Shown piece by piece: positions 8,073-15,107 of a stretch of 64,000 bases of DNA. This DNA comes from Streptomyces sp. NBC_00568 (GTDB lineage: Bacteria > Actinomycetota > Actinomycetes > Streptomycetales > Streptomycetaceae). Below the pieces are notes generated by a model. That model was not told the origin of the DNA, searched no databases, and saw only the letters and a list, made by a program, of their open reading frames with translations. The stretch is from NCBI RefSeq assembly GCF_026341855.1, contig NZ_JAPENW010000001.1, positions 4,455,001 to 4,519,000 on the forward strand, written 5' to 3'. Made by a program: the position numbers and the translations under genes. Each line of letters begins with the position of its first letter. Within the stretch, counting starts at the first letter, position 1.

Positions 8073-8971
8073 GGGTGCTTCTCCTCCTGGTGCGCGGGCA
8101 CGCCGTGCCCGGCTGTGTCGTCCGCGGTCGTGTCCCGTCCCGCGACGGGGTGTCCCGCCGGCCCGTCCGGTTCCGCGACCGTGTGATCCGCCGCTGCGTG
8201 TTCCGTCGCTCCGCCGTCCGCCCCTTCCGGTCCTCCCGTGACGTCCTCGGTCACCCCGAGGGCGCTCAGCAGGCGTTCGCGGTACTCCCCGAGCCGCGGA
8301 TCGCGGTACGAGCGGGGGTGCGGGCGGTCGATGGTGAGGTCGACGCCGATACGGCCCCGGTCGAGCACGAGCACCCGGTCGGCCAGCACGATCGCCTCGT
8401 CCACGTCGTGCGTGACCAGCAGGACGGACGGCCGGTGGCGCTCCCACAGCTCGCGCAGCAGCACATGCATCCGGATCCGGGTGAGCGCGTCCAGCGCCCC
8501 GAACGGCTCGTCGGCGAGAAGCAGTTCGGGCTCCCGTACGAGCGAGCGGGCCAGGGCGGCGCGCTGGGCCTCCCCGCCGGACAGCTCGTTGGGCCAGGCC
8601 CGTTCACGGCCCGCGAGTCCCACCTCGGCGAGGGCGGAGCGGCCCTTCTCCGCCGCCTCCTTGCCGTCCGTGCCCAGCAGGACGTTGTCGAGGACGCGGC
8701 GCCAGGGCAGCAGCCTCGAGTCCTGGAAGACGACGGACACCCTTTCCGGTGCGGTGAGCTGTCCGCTCCCGGCGACGTTGTGATCGAGGCCGGCGATGGC
8801 GCGCAGCAGCGTGCTCTTGCCGGAGCCGCTGTGTCCGAGCAGGGCGGTGAACTGGCCCGCGGGGAGGTCGAGGTCGATGTTGTCGAGGACCGTACGTCCC
8901 TCGAACGACCGCGTGAGGCCGCGCAGTTGGACGGTGTGCTGACGGGTCAGCTGCTGAGTGTGCGTCGCCAT
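8069..8971 (-). CDS. ssuB: ABC transporter ATP-binding protein, SsuB/TauB-like
   Basis: 300-residue ATPase that energises the aliphatic-sulfonate-type importer. Walker A is GHSGSGKST, the signature LSGGEAQRAALARSL, and Walker B LLLADEPFGALD, followed by the H-loop THDVDEA. The core ends near residue 245; a roughly 55-residue Ala/Gly/Asp/His-rich tail follows, which SsuB proteins usually lack. The ATG at 8971 lies inside the end of the permease gene (24-bp overlap). The ssu symbol is used by family, not by proven substrate. Confidence 0.85.
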   Translation of the reverse strand: MATHTQQLTRQHTVQLRGLTRSFEGRTVLDNIDLDLPAGQFTALLGHSGSGKSTLLRAIAGLDHNVAGSGQLTAPERVSVVFQDSRLLPWRRVLDNVLLGTDGKEAAEKGRSALAEVGLAGRERAWPNELSGGEAQRAALARSLVREPELLLADEPFGALDALTRIRMHVLLRELWERHRPSVLLVTHDVDEAIVLADRVLVLDRGRIGVDLTIDRPHPRSYRDPRLGEYRERLLSALGVTEDVTGGPEGADGGATEHAAADHTVAEPDGPAGHPVAGRDTTADDTAGHGVPAHQEEKHP

Positions 8972-10038
8972 GACAGCACCTTCCGTTCGATGAGACGAAC
9001 CGCGCTGTCGGAGACGAGCCCGAAGATGCCGTAGATCAGCAGGCCGACGAGGATGATGTCGGTCCGGCCGTAGTTCTGGGCCTGGAACATCATGTAGCCG
9101 AGGCCGCTGGTGGCGTTGATCTGCTCCAGGACCACCAGGGAGAGCCAGGAGCCGGTCACCCCGAGCCGGAGTCCCACGAAGAATCCGGGCAGGGCGCCGG
9201 GTATCACGATCTCCCGGACGAAACGGAACCTCGACAGCCCCTGGACCTCGGCGAGTTCGACGTAGCGGTGATCGATGCCGGACAGGGCGGAGTGCAGGTT
9301 CAGGTAGATGGGGATGTAGACGACGATGGCGATGATCGCGATCTTGAAGGTCTCGCCGATGCCGAGCCAGAGGATGAACAGCGGGATCAGACCGAGGGTC
9401 GGGATCGCCCGGTTGAGCTGCACGGTGCCGTCGATCAGCGCTTCCCCGACGCGGCTGAGCCCGGACGCGAGGGCGAGGACGACCCCGGCGCTCAGGCCGA
9501 GCGCGAACCCGTATCCCGCGCGCTCCAGGGAGGTCAGCACATCGGTGGGCAGTGTGCCGTCGGTCCACAGGTGACCGGTGGTCTTCAGCACCGTCCAGGG
9601 CGCGGGGATCGCGCCGGGATCGAGCTGCCCGGCGGCGGACGCGAGGGCCCACAGGGCGAAGAACAGTGCCGGCCCGATGAGCCGGGAGGCGGGCAGCCGC
9701 TTGCCGGGCGCGAGGCCGCGGCGCCGGGAACGGCGGGGCCGAGGCAGCCGGTGGCTGTCCGCGCCGGCCTCGACCGATGCGGCCGGTGCGACCGGTGCGG
9801 AGGTCGGCTCGGTGCCGGTGCCGGTGCCGGTGCCGGTGCCGGTCTCGGTGTCAGTCTTGGTGGTGGCGTCCGGCTCGGTGGTCGCGTCAGCCTCGGTTGT
9901 GGCGTCCGGCTCGGTGGTGGCGTCCGTCTCGGCGGGTGAGGCGGAGGTCGAGACAGAGGCGGAGGCGTCGTCGTCCGTGATCGCGGTCGATGGCGTGGAG
10001 GAGGAGCGCGTGGTCGTGGTCGTGGACCTGGTCGTCAT
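8947..10038 (-). CDS. ssuC: ABC transporter permease, SsuC/TauC-like, with repeat-rich N-terminus
   Basis: 363-residue BPD-type permease. Residues from about 110 onward carry six hydrophobic helices and the EAA loop (ELAEVQGLSRFRFVREIVIP), which contacts the ATPase. The first ~95 residues are Thr/Asp/Glu/Gly-rich low complexity: four DATT(E/K)x units and a TGTGTGTG stretch, encoded by DNA tandem repeats. The family normally has only about 20 residues before the first helix. I favour the ATG at 10038 (GGAAG 8 nt upstream); a GTG at 10047 overlapping the binding-protein stop as GTGA is the alternative. Confidence 0.85.
   Translation of the reverse strand: MTTRSTTTTTRSSSTPSTAITDDDASASVSTSASPAETDATTEPDATTEADATTEPDATTKTDTETGTGTGTGTGTEPTSAPVAPAASVEAGADSHRLPRPRRSRRRGLAPGKRLPASRLIGPALFFALWALASAAGQLDPGAIPAPWTVLKTTGHLWTDGTLPTDVLTSLERAGYGFALGLSAGVVLALASGLSRVGEALIDGTVQLNRAIPTLGLIPLFILWLGIGETFKIAIIAIVVYIPIYLNLHSALSGIDHRYVELAEVQGLSRFRFVREIVIPGALPGFFVGLRLGVTGSWLSLVVLEQINATSGLGYMMFQAQNYGRTDIILVGLLIYGIFGLVSDSAVRLIERKVLSWRRTLSS
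9811..9840. repeat. Hexanucleotide microsatellite, GGTGCC x5
   Basis: Five perfect tandem copies of GGTGCC, then a degenerate GGTCTC, inside the permease gene. They encode the alternating Thr-Gly stretch. The 6-bp unit keeps the reading frame, so copy number can change without breaking the gene. Confidence 0.9.
9860..9931. repeat. Four tandem 18-bp units within the permease gene
   Basis: Units start at 9860, 9878, 9896 and 9914 with a pattern close to GTGGTGGCGTCCGGCTCG. Each encodes a six-residue unit of the DATTEP type in the permease N-terminus. In-frame units suggest slippage-driven expansion. Confidence 0.85.
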
Positions 10039-10043
10039 GGCCG

Positions 10044-11141
10044 TCACTTCCGGTATTCCGCGGGTACGGCCCTGGCCGCGATGGCCTCGAAGCGCCGGTC
10101 GAAGAGCGAGTCGACCTTGAACCCCTTCACGAAGCCGCCCTCCGCCAGCAGATCGGCGGTCTCCTGCTCCCACTTGACGGCCTCGTCCCAACTCGGCGGG
10201 AACAGCGGCTTGTTGGCGAGCTCGGTGATCGACTGAGCCTGCGCGAGGGTGAGGTTCTGCGTCTTGACGTAGAACTCCTCGTTCCAGGCGTCGGGGTGCT
10301 CGTACGCCCACACCTGGCCCTTCGCCCAGCGCGGGATGAACGCGGCGACCGCGGCCGCCTTGGCGCGGTCGGCCAGCACCGAGGTCGGCGCCCAGAGCAG
10401 GTTGAGCAGGTCCACCACCTCGGTGGGGATGGTGTGGGCGCCCTTGGACCCGTACTGCTTGAGATAGGCCGGGGCCTGGCTGTTGGCGAGCGGGGCGATG
10501 TCCACCTGGCCGGCCTGGAGCGCGGTGAGGAACTGGTTGCTGGTGAGCGGCACCAGGGTCACGTCGTCGTAGGCGATGCCGGCCTGCTTCAGGGCGCGCA
10601 GCAGGACGACACCCTGTGCCTGGCCCTGCGAGAAGGCGAGCTTCTTGCCCTTGAAGTCCCGCACGTCCTTGATGTCGCTGCCGGGCTTGGTGGCGAACAG
10701 GTAGTTGGGCTTGCGGGTGATGTTGATCGCGACGATCTTCGCGTCGAAGCCCTGGTAGTGCGCCTGGATCGGCGGGATGCCCGCGTTGTTCCCGACGTCC
10801 AGGGACTTGGCGCGGAAGGCGTTGATGACATCGGGACCGGCGCCGATGTTCACCCAGTCGGAGACGGCGAACGGCAGCGAGGACAACCCCGCCAGCTTCA
10901 GCTGGAGTTGCTGGACGCCTTGGTACGAGGCGATCTTGAGCTCGGTCCCCTTCGGCACCTTGTCGGACAGGGGCGCGGACGTGTCCGCCTTGGAACCGGT
11001 GTCGGCGGCACTGGCGCCGGCGCAACCGGTCAGTCCGGCCGCGGCGGCGACACCGACCAGGGAGGACAGGAACACGCGCCGGTCGACACCGGACCGGGAG
11101 ACGGCGGACGCGGCGGAGGACAAAGGGGACAGTGGTGGCAT
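10044..11141 (-). CDS. ssuA: ABC transporter substrate-binding lipoprotein, sulfonate type
   Basis: 365-residue binding protein of the SsuA/TauA (NMT1-like) family. The signal region holds a twin-arginine-like DRRVFLSSLVG followed by a lipobox, LTGC, so it is probably exported by Tat and anchored as a lipoprotein. The mature part starts with a typical ELKIASYQG strand. The ATG at 11141 has GGAG 7 nt upstream. It is the first structural gene of the sulfur operon; about 405 nt of leader separate it from the cysteine-rich leader peptide. The ligand is probably a sulfonate or sulfate ester; this is by family and context. Confidence 0.9.
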   Translation of the reverse strand: MPPLSPLSSAASAVSRSGVDRRVFLSSLVGVAAAAGLTGCAGASAADTGSKADTSAPLSDKVPKGTELKIASYQGVQQLQLKLAGLSSLPFAVSDWVNIGAGPDVINAFRAKSLDVGNNAGIPPIQAHYQGFDAKIVAINITRKPNYLFATKPGSDIKDVRDFKGKKLAFSQGQAQGVVLLRALKQAGIAYDDVTLVPLTSNQFLTALQAGQVDIAPLANSQAPAYLKQYGSKGAHTIPTEVVDLLNLLWAPTSVLADRAKAAAVAAFIPRWAKGQVWAYEHPDAWNEEFYVKTQNLTLAQAQSITELANKPLFPPSWDEAVKWEQETADLLAEGGFVKGFKVDSLFDRRFEAIAARAVPAEYRK

Positions 11142-11546
11142 GGAAGGACTCCGGGGATTCCAAGTGGCGGGACGGCGAGCGGAGTTCCGGGCAGGGCGAA
11201 GCCGGAAGAGCGGAACGCGCGCCGAAAGGGACACACGCCGATGGCGTGCCGATGGGGATGAGCCGATCAGGGTGCGACGGCAGCCGAACCGTCCGCGTCA
11301 TGACGACGCCGGACCGGATCTCGGGGCGACGACGGCCGAGGAGACCACGGCACGACGACGGGCCGGGTCGGCCTACGGGCGACGACAGTCGGACGGCCTA
11401 CGGAACGACGACAGCCGGATCAGGCTTCGGGGCGACGGTGGCCGGGCCGATCCTCGGCACGACGGCGGCGGAGTGGCCTTCGGGGTGAAGGCTGCCGAGT
11501 GAACCTCAGCGCTTCGGCGCGTCAGCGACCTGTCGGCGACACGGGG
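11142..11546 (-). other. Long leader between leader peptide and binding-protein gene
   Basis: No convincing coding frame. The stretch 11300-11480 is made of imperfect repeats around GGGCGACGACxG and GGCCTACGG, which makes many alternative RNA pairings possible. I could not identify one clear terminator/antiterminator pair by eye. Its position after a Cys-ending leader peptide suggests it carries the attenuation structures. Confidence 0.4.
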
Positions 11547-11630
11547 TCAGCAACAACGTGTGCGTGCGACCCGCATCAGGTCGACCACACGGCACTTGGT
11601 GAGCGGAACCTGCACCCGCGCGCTGCTCAT
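11547..11630 (-). CDS. Cysteine-rich leader peptide of the sulfur operon
   Basis: 27-codon reading frame beginning MSSARVQVPLTKC and ending ARTRCC just before the stop, with AGGAG 10 nt before the ATG. It matches the pattern of short actinobacterial leader peptides found in front of sulfur-assimilation operons, where slow translation of Cys codons when cysteine is scarce changes leader folding. The two terminal Cys codons (TGT TGC) next to the stop are the key feature. Its position upstream of a sulfonate transporter operon fits cysteine-sensing control. Confidence 0.8.
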   Translation of the reverse strand: MSSARVQVPLTKCRVVDLMRVARTRCC

Positions 11631-11681
11631 GGACACGATGCTCCTGTCCGGGCACGAGCCCTGTCAACATTCCGAGTTTCT

Positions 11682-11691
11682 GAATTAATTC
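11682..11691. promoter_or_regulatory. AT-rich palindrome upstream of leader peptide
   Basis: GAATTAATTC is a perfect 10-bp palindrome in otherwise GC-rich DNA, about 50 bp upstream of the leader-peptide start. A TTGACA-like hexamer on the minus strand lies between the two. It may be part of the operon promoter or a regulator site; no known box was recognised. Confidence 0.35.
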
Positions 11692-11776
11692 GCTCCCGGT
11701 GAGGGGCCCGGGGGAGTCCGGAGCGACCCGGCCGGAGTGGCCCGGCCGGCCGGAGTGTCCCGGGGCCGGGAGGCCT

Positions 11777-12973
11777 TCAACGGGCGGTGAAGCCCGCGGA
11801 ACCCAGCGGATCGCGGTACAGGACGTCGAGCGCGACCGATCCGCCGGCCACGGCCAGCACCGAATCCGGGAAGCTGGTCGGGGCGACCGCCGACGCTCGC
11901 TCCGGGCCCACCGCCTCCCGCAGCGCTCCGAGGCAGTCCTCCCGGTACATGGCACCGATCTCGGTGACGACGACCGTCTCCGGGTTGAGCACGTCGAGCA
12001 GCAGCCCCGCCGCCCGCCCGACCATCCGGGACCGCTCCATCAGCAGCCGTACGGCCAGCGGGTCGCCGGCGGCCGCCGCGGAGACCACGTGCATCGGGTT
12101 CGAGCCGTCTATGACACCCTGCTCCCGCGCCCGCCGGCACAGGGTCCGTTCGCTCAGCTCGGCCTGGATGCATCCCGTCCGCCCGCACTCGCACCGCTCC
12201 GACCCGCCGGCCAGGGGCAGATGGGCGATCGCCCCGGCCTGCGAGCGAGGCCCGTAGTGCACCTGGTCATGGGTGGCGAACGCGGCATCCACGATATTGC
12301 CGGCGAAGAGATGCAAGACGCTCCGGCTGCCCCGGGCCCGCCCGAACAGCCGCTCACCGTTGACCAACGCCCGCGCGTGCCCGTCCACATGGACCGGCAG
12401 CCCGGTGCGCGCCTCGACGACCTCCCGGACGGCCACGTCGCGCCAGCCCAGCAACGCGTGCTCCACGATCGTGCCGGAGTCCGGGTCGACCCAGCCGCCG
12501 GTCGCCACACCGATGCCCAGGGGGGTACGGCCGGGAGCGTCAGCGAGGAGGGCGGTGACTCCGTCGGCGGCGTTCGCCAGAACGACGTGCGGCTCGGTGC
12601 GGTCGTGCCGCAGACGCTTCTCGACGACGACGCGTCCGCGCAGGTCCAGCAGCGCGACGGTCGTGTACGGCACGGCCACATGCACCCCGCCGACCACGAA
12701 CCGGGCGCGGTCCAGATCGATCGGGAGATGCGGCCGCCCGACCCCGCCCGACCGGTGGGGCGCGGCGGCCTCCCGGATCAGGCCCCGCTCGGTGAAGCGG
12801 GCGCAGTAGTCGGTGACCGACGCGGGGGAGAGTCCGGTGAGCCGGGCGATGGTGCTGCGCGCGACCGGGCCGTGCTCCAGCACGGACCGCAGGATCACGC
12901 TGGCGCTGGTCCGGCGCCGGTCGAGGACGGGGGAGGGCGGGGACGTCGAAGGGGGTGCCACGGTACTGGCCAT
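11777..12973 (-). CDS. ROK-family transcriptional regulator
   Basis: 398-residue protein. An N-terminal winged helix (RSTIARLTGLSPASVTDYCARF, about residues 37-58) is fused to a ROK sugar-kinase-like domain. The ROK zinc motif is recognisable as CECGRTGCIQAEL near residue 257, and the phosphate loop region as GVATGGWVDPDSG. Such proteins are usually sugar-responsive repressors. The ATG at 12973 has GAGGAAG upstream. It lies just upstream of and in the same direction as the sulfur operon leader, but about 145 bp separate them, so a role in that operon is only possible. Confidence 0.85.
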   Translation of the reverse strand: MASTVAPPSTSPPSPVLDRRRTSASVILRSVLEHGPVARSTIARLTGLSPASVTDYCARFTERGLIREAAAPHRSGGVGRPHLPIDLDRARFVVGGVHVAVPYTTVALLDLRGRVVVEKRLRHDRTEPHVVLANAADGVTALLADAPGRTPLGIGVATGGWVDPDSGTIVEHALLGWRDVAVREVVEARTGLPVHVDGHARALVNGERLFGRARGSRSVLHLFAGNIVDAAFATHDQVHYGPRSQAGAIAHLPLAGGSERCECGRTGCIQAELSERTLCRRAREQGVIDGSNPMHVVSAAAAGDPLAVRLLMERSRMVGRAAGLLLDVLNPETVVVTEIGAMYREDCLGALREAVGPERASAVAPTSFPDSVLAVAGGSVALDVLYRDPLGSAGFTAR

Positions 12974-13561
12974 GGAGTTCTTCCTCAGGGAGCTGGTCCG
13001 GCACTGCGCCGTCACGTACGCCTCGTCACATCGGGTGCGACGTGCGACTGGTGTGGTGTGCTCTGGTCTCGTCTCGGCGAGGCCGGATCCGCTCCGCCCC
13101 GCCTCAGGACGGGCGGCGACAGACGGCAGTGCCCTGGCGTCGCAGGTCGACATAGCGACGCGACGAGAAATTCAGGGCCTGGGGAACCATGGGGTGAAGG
13201 GTAGGGGGCGGCCCGGGAGGCCTGCCAGGTGTGCTCAAGGGCCGGACAGGCCGGGCGCGTTCCCGCTCCGGCCCGCGCCCCGGAACGGCCCGCCCCGGTC
13301 GGCGTCCCCCTTTGGTGACTCTCCACAGTCCCGGCGCGAACCGCCCCGTAGCGGAAACGACTTCACCTCAGTGACCAGCATCACCTTCGCGCGGGTGTAC
13401 CGGGCACTCTTTGTAAGGAGCCCACCAAGGTCCGGATCCGCCCTTTGTCGAGCGCTGACGGTGATCACCCCTATACCCCTGGGATAGCGTCACCGTGTCC
13501 CGACCTGTCCTCCCCCGAGCTCCGCATGAGCGAGGGGGTATTCCCCTTCGCCGGAGTCCTC
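12974..13561. other. Divergent intergenic region between ROK regulator and bioY
   Basis: 588 bp without a convincing gene. The only structured part is a nested dyad at 13459-13495: outer arms CGGTGA and TCACCG enclose CTAT and ATAG. It lies about 70 bp before the bioY start and could be a promoter-operator. No biotin-regulator box was recognised. Confidence 0.4.
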
Positions 13562-14146
13562 ATGAGCACCGCTGCCGCCACGCCCTCCCGACCCGGCGAG
13601 GTCATCGCCGACCTTCTTCCGGCCTCCCGCGTCCGTGACGTCGCCCTCGTGCTCGGCGGTGCCGTGCTCACCGGCCTCGCCGCCCAGATCTCGCTGCCCG
13701 TCCCGGGTTCCCCGGTGCCGGTGACCGGCCAGACCTTCGCCGCGCTGCTCGTCGGCACGGCGCTCGGCGCGGGCCGCGGCTTCCTGTCGCTCGCGGTGTA
13801 CGCGCTGGTCGGCATGGCCGGCGTCCCGTGGTTCGCGGGCGGTAGCTCCGGCGCGGCGGCGCCGTCCTTCGGTTACATCCTCGGCATGCTGCTGGCGTCC
13901 ACCGTCGTGGGCGCCCTGGCCCGCCGCGGCGCCGACCGTTCCGTCCTGCGCATGGCGGGCACGATGCTGCTCGGCGAGGCGATCATCTACGCGGTCGGTG
14001 TTCCCTACCTGGGCATGGCCACCGGCATGTCGGCGAGCGCGGCCCTCGCGGCGGGTCTCACCCCGTTCCTGATCGGTGACGCCCTCAAGGCCGCCCTGGC
14101 GATGGGCGTGCTGCCCACGGCATGGAAGCTCGTCGACAAGAAGTGA
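13562..14146 (+). CDS. bioY: BioY, biotin ECF transporter S component
   Basis: 194-residue membrane protein with six hydrophobic helices. Family motifs are visible: ISLPVPGSPVPVTGQTFAAL after helix 1, then LGAGRGFLSLAVYALVGMAGVPWFAGG, and FGYILGML. It captures biotin and works with an ECF energising module encoded elsewhere, since no bioM or bioN is adjacent. The ATG at 13562 has GGAG upstream; an in-frame ATG at 13526 has no good site. A strong terminator follows. Confidence 0.92.
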   Translation: MSTAAATPSRPGEVIADLLPASRVRDVALVLGGAVLTGLAAQISLPVPGSPVPVTGQTFAALLVGTALGAGRGFLSLAVYALVGMAGVPWFAGGSSGAAAPSFGYILGMLLASTVVGALARRGADRSVLRMAGTMLLGEAIIYAVGVPYLGMATGMSASAALAAGLTPFLIGDALKAALAMGVLPTAWKLVDKK

Positions 14147-14172
14147 CGGCCGCGCCGGTGAACTGACGCGAG

Positions 14173-14213
14173 AGGCCCGCCGGGTCGGTCTTCGACCTCG
14201 ACCCGGCGGGCCT
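14173..14213. terminator. bioY terminator hairpin
   Basis: AGGCCCGCCGGGTCG (14173-14187) pairs perfectly with CGACCCGGCGGGCCT (14199-14213). It stands 26 bp after the bioY stop and before the convergent secreted-protein gene, so it may serve both. Confidence 0.85.
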
Positions 14214-14267
14214 CCGCGCGTTCCCGCTCGATGCCGTGCCCGTCCTAGGGGTGACGGCGCCGGGCGG

Positions 14268-14987
14268 TCAGTGTTCCTGCCGGGGCCTGCGGCCCGCCCA
14301 CCACAGTCCCGCCGCTCCGGCCGAGAGCAGCGCCGCGCCCGCCATGCCGAGCGGCAGGACCTCGCTTCCGCCCCCGGCCCTCGGCAGCCGGTCGCCGCCG
14401 GGTGCCACCGGCTTGTTGTCGGTGCCCAGCAGCAGCGGGGTCGCCGGGGCGTTCGGCGACGGGTTCGTCGTGCCGAACGGAACCGGTCCCTGCTGCCAGT
14501 ACGTCTTCTTCCCGTCGCTCGTCTGGACCGGGAGACAGATCTTGCCGGTCTTGCTCAGATCGAACGTCGCGTCGACGTCGTACGATTTCGATTTGCCTGC
14601 CGCGAGATTTCCGGTGGAACAGATGAAACCGCTGTTCGATCCTTCGGGGAGATCCTTTTTGGCCATGGCGGTGCAGCCTTCGACGTTCTTGACCGTCAGG
14701 CCGTCGAAACCGACCACCAGCATCCTGATGTTGCCGCTTTCCTTGGTCCCTTCGTTCTTTACCGTGGCGGTGATCGCCGTCTTCTGCGTACTGTTGTCGA
14801 CCGAGATCTTCTCCGGCAGCAGCGTGGTCACCTCGACGCCCGTCGGCGCCTTGTCCATCGCCTTTCCGCCCTTGCCGCTCCCCGGTCCCTGGTCGTCCGC
14901 CACGGCGGTGTGGGAAAGGATCATCACGGCCGAGAAGCATGCCGTGAGCAGCGATCCCGTAATGGTCGTCGTGCGACGAGAACTCAT
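14268..14987 (-). CDS. Secreted, probably sortase-anchored hypothetical protein
   Basis: 239 residues. An N-terminal signal peptide (about residues 1-30, cleaved near HTAVA) is followed by a DUF11/CARDB-like beta domain with two cysteines likely to form a disulfide (NVEGCTAM and GFICSTG). The Pro-rich C-terminus ends in LPRAGGGSEVLPLG, a hydrophobic helix and a basic tail (GRRPRQEH). This is the layout of a sortase signal, but the motif is LPRAG and not LAxTG or LPxTG. Function unknown; presumably a wall-linked surface protein. It diverges from the kinase gene. Confidence 0.75.
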   Translation of the reverse strand: MSSRRTTTITGSLLTACFSAVMILSHTAVADDQGPGSGKGGKAMDKAPTGVEVTTLLPEKISVDNSTQKTAITATVKNEGTKESGNIRMLVVGFDGLTVKNVEGCTAMAKKDLPEGSNSGFICSTGNLAAGKSKSYDVDATFDLSKTGKICLPVQTSDGKKTYWQQGPVPFGTTNPSPNAPATPLLLGTDNKPVAPGGDRLPRAGGGSEVLPLGMAGAALLSAGAAGLWWAGRRPRQEH

Positions 14988-15107
14988 GTTCGCCCCCCTT
15001 GGCTGCGCCTGAATTCGCAGTACTTGAAGAGGTACCACAAGATTTCTCCGCACTATGCTGGTACGGCCTGAAGTGTGACCATTGTGTTTCTGCTGTGACG
15101 GGCGATT

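Noticed and set aside
9652..11301. Long minus-strand frame joining binding protein and permease as one fusion
   Set aside because: The upstream part is an out-of-frame shadow of the binding-protein gene, which has its own lipobox and start.
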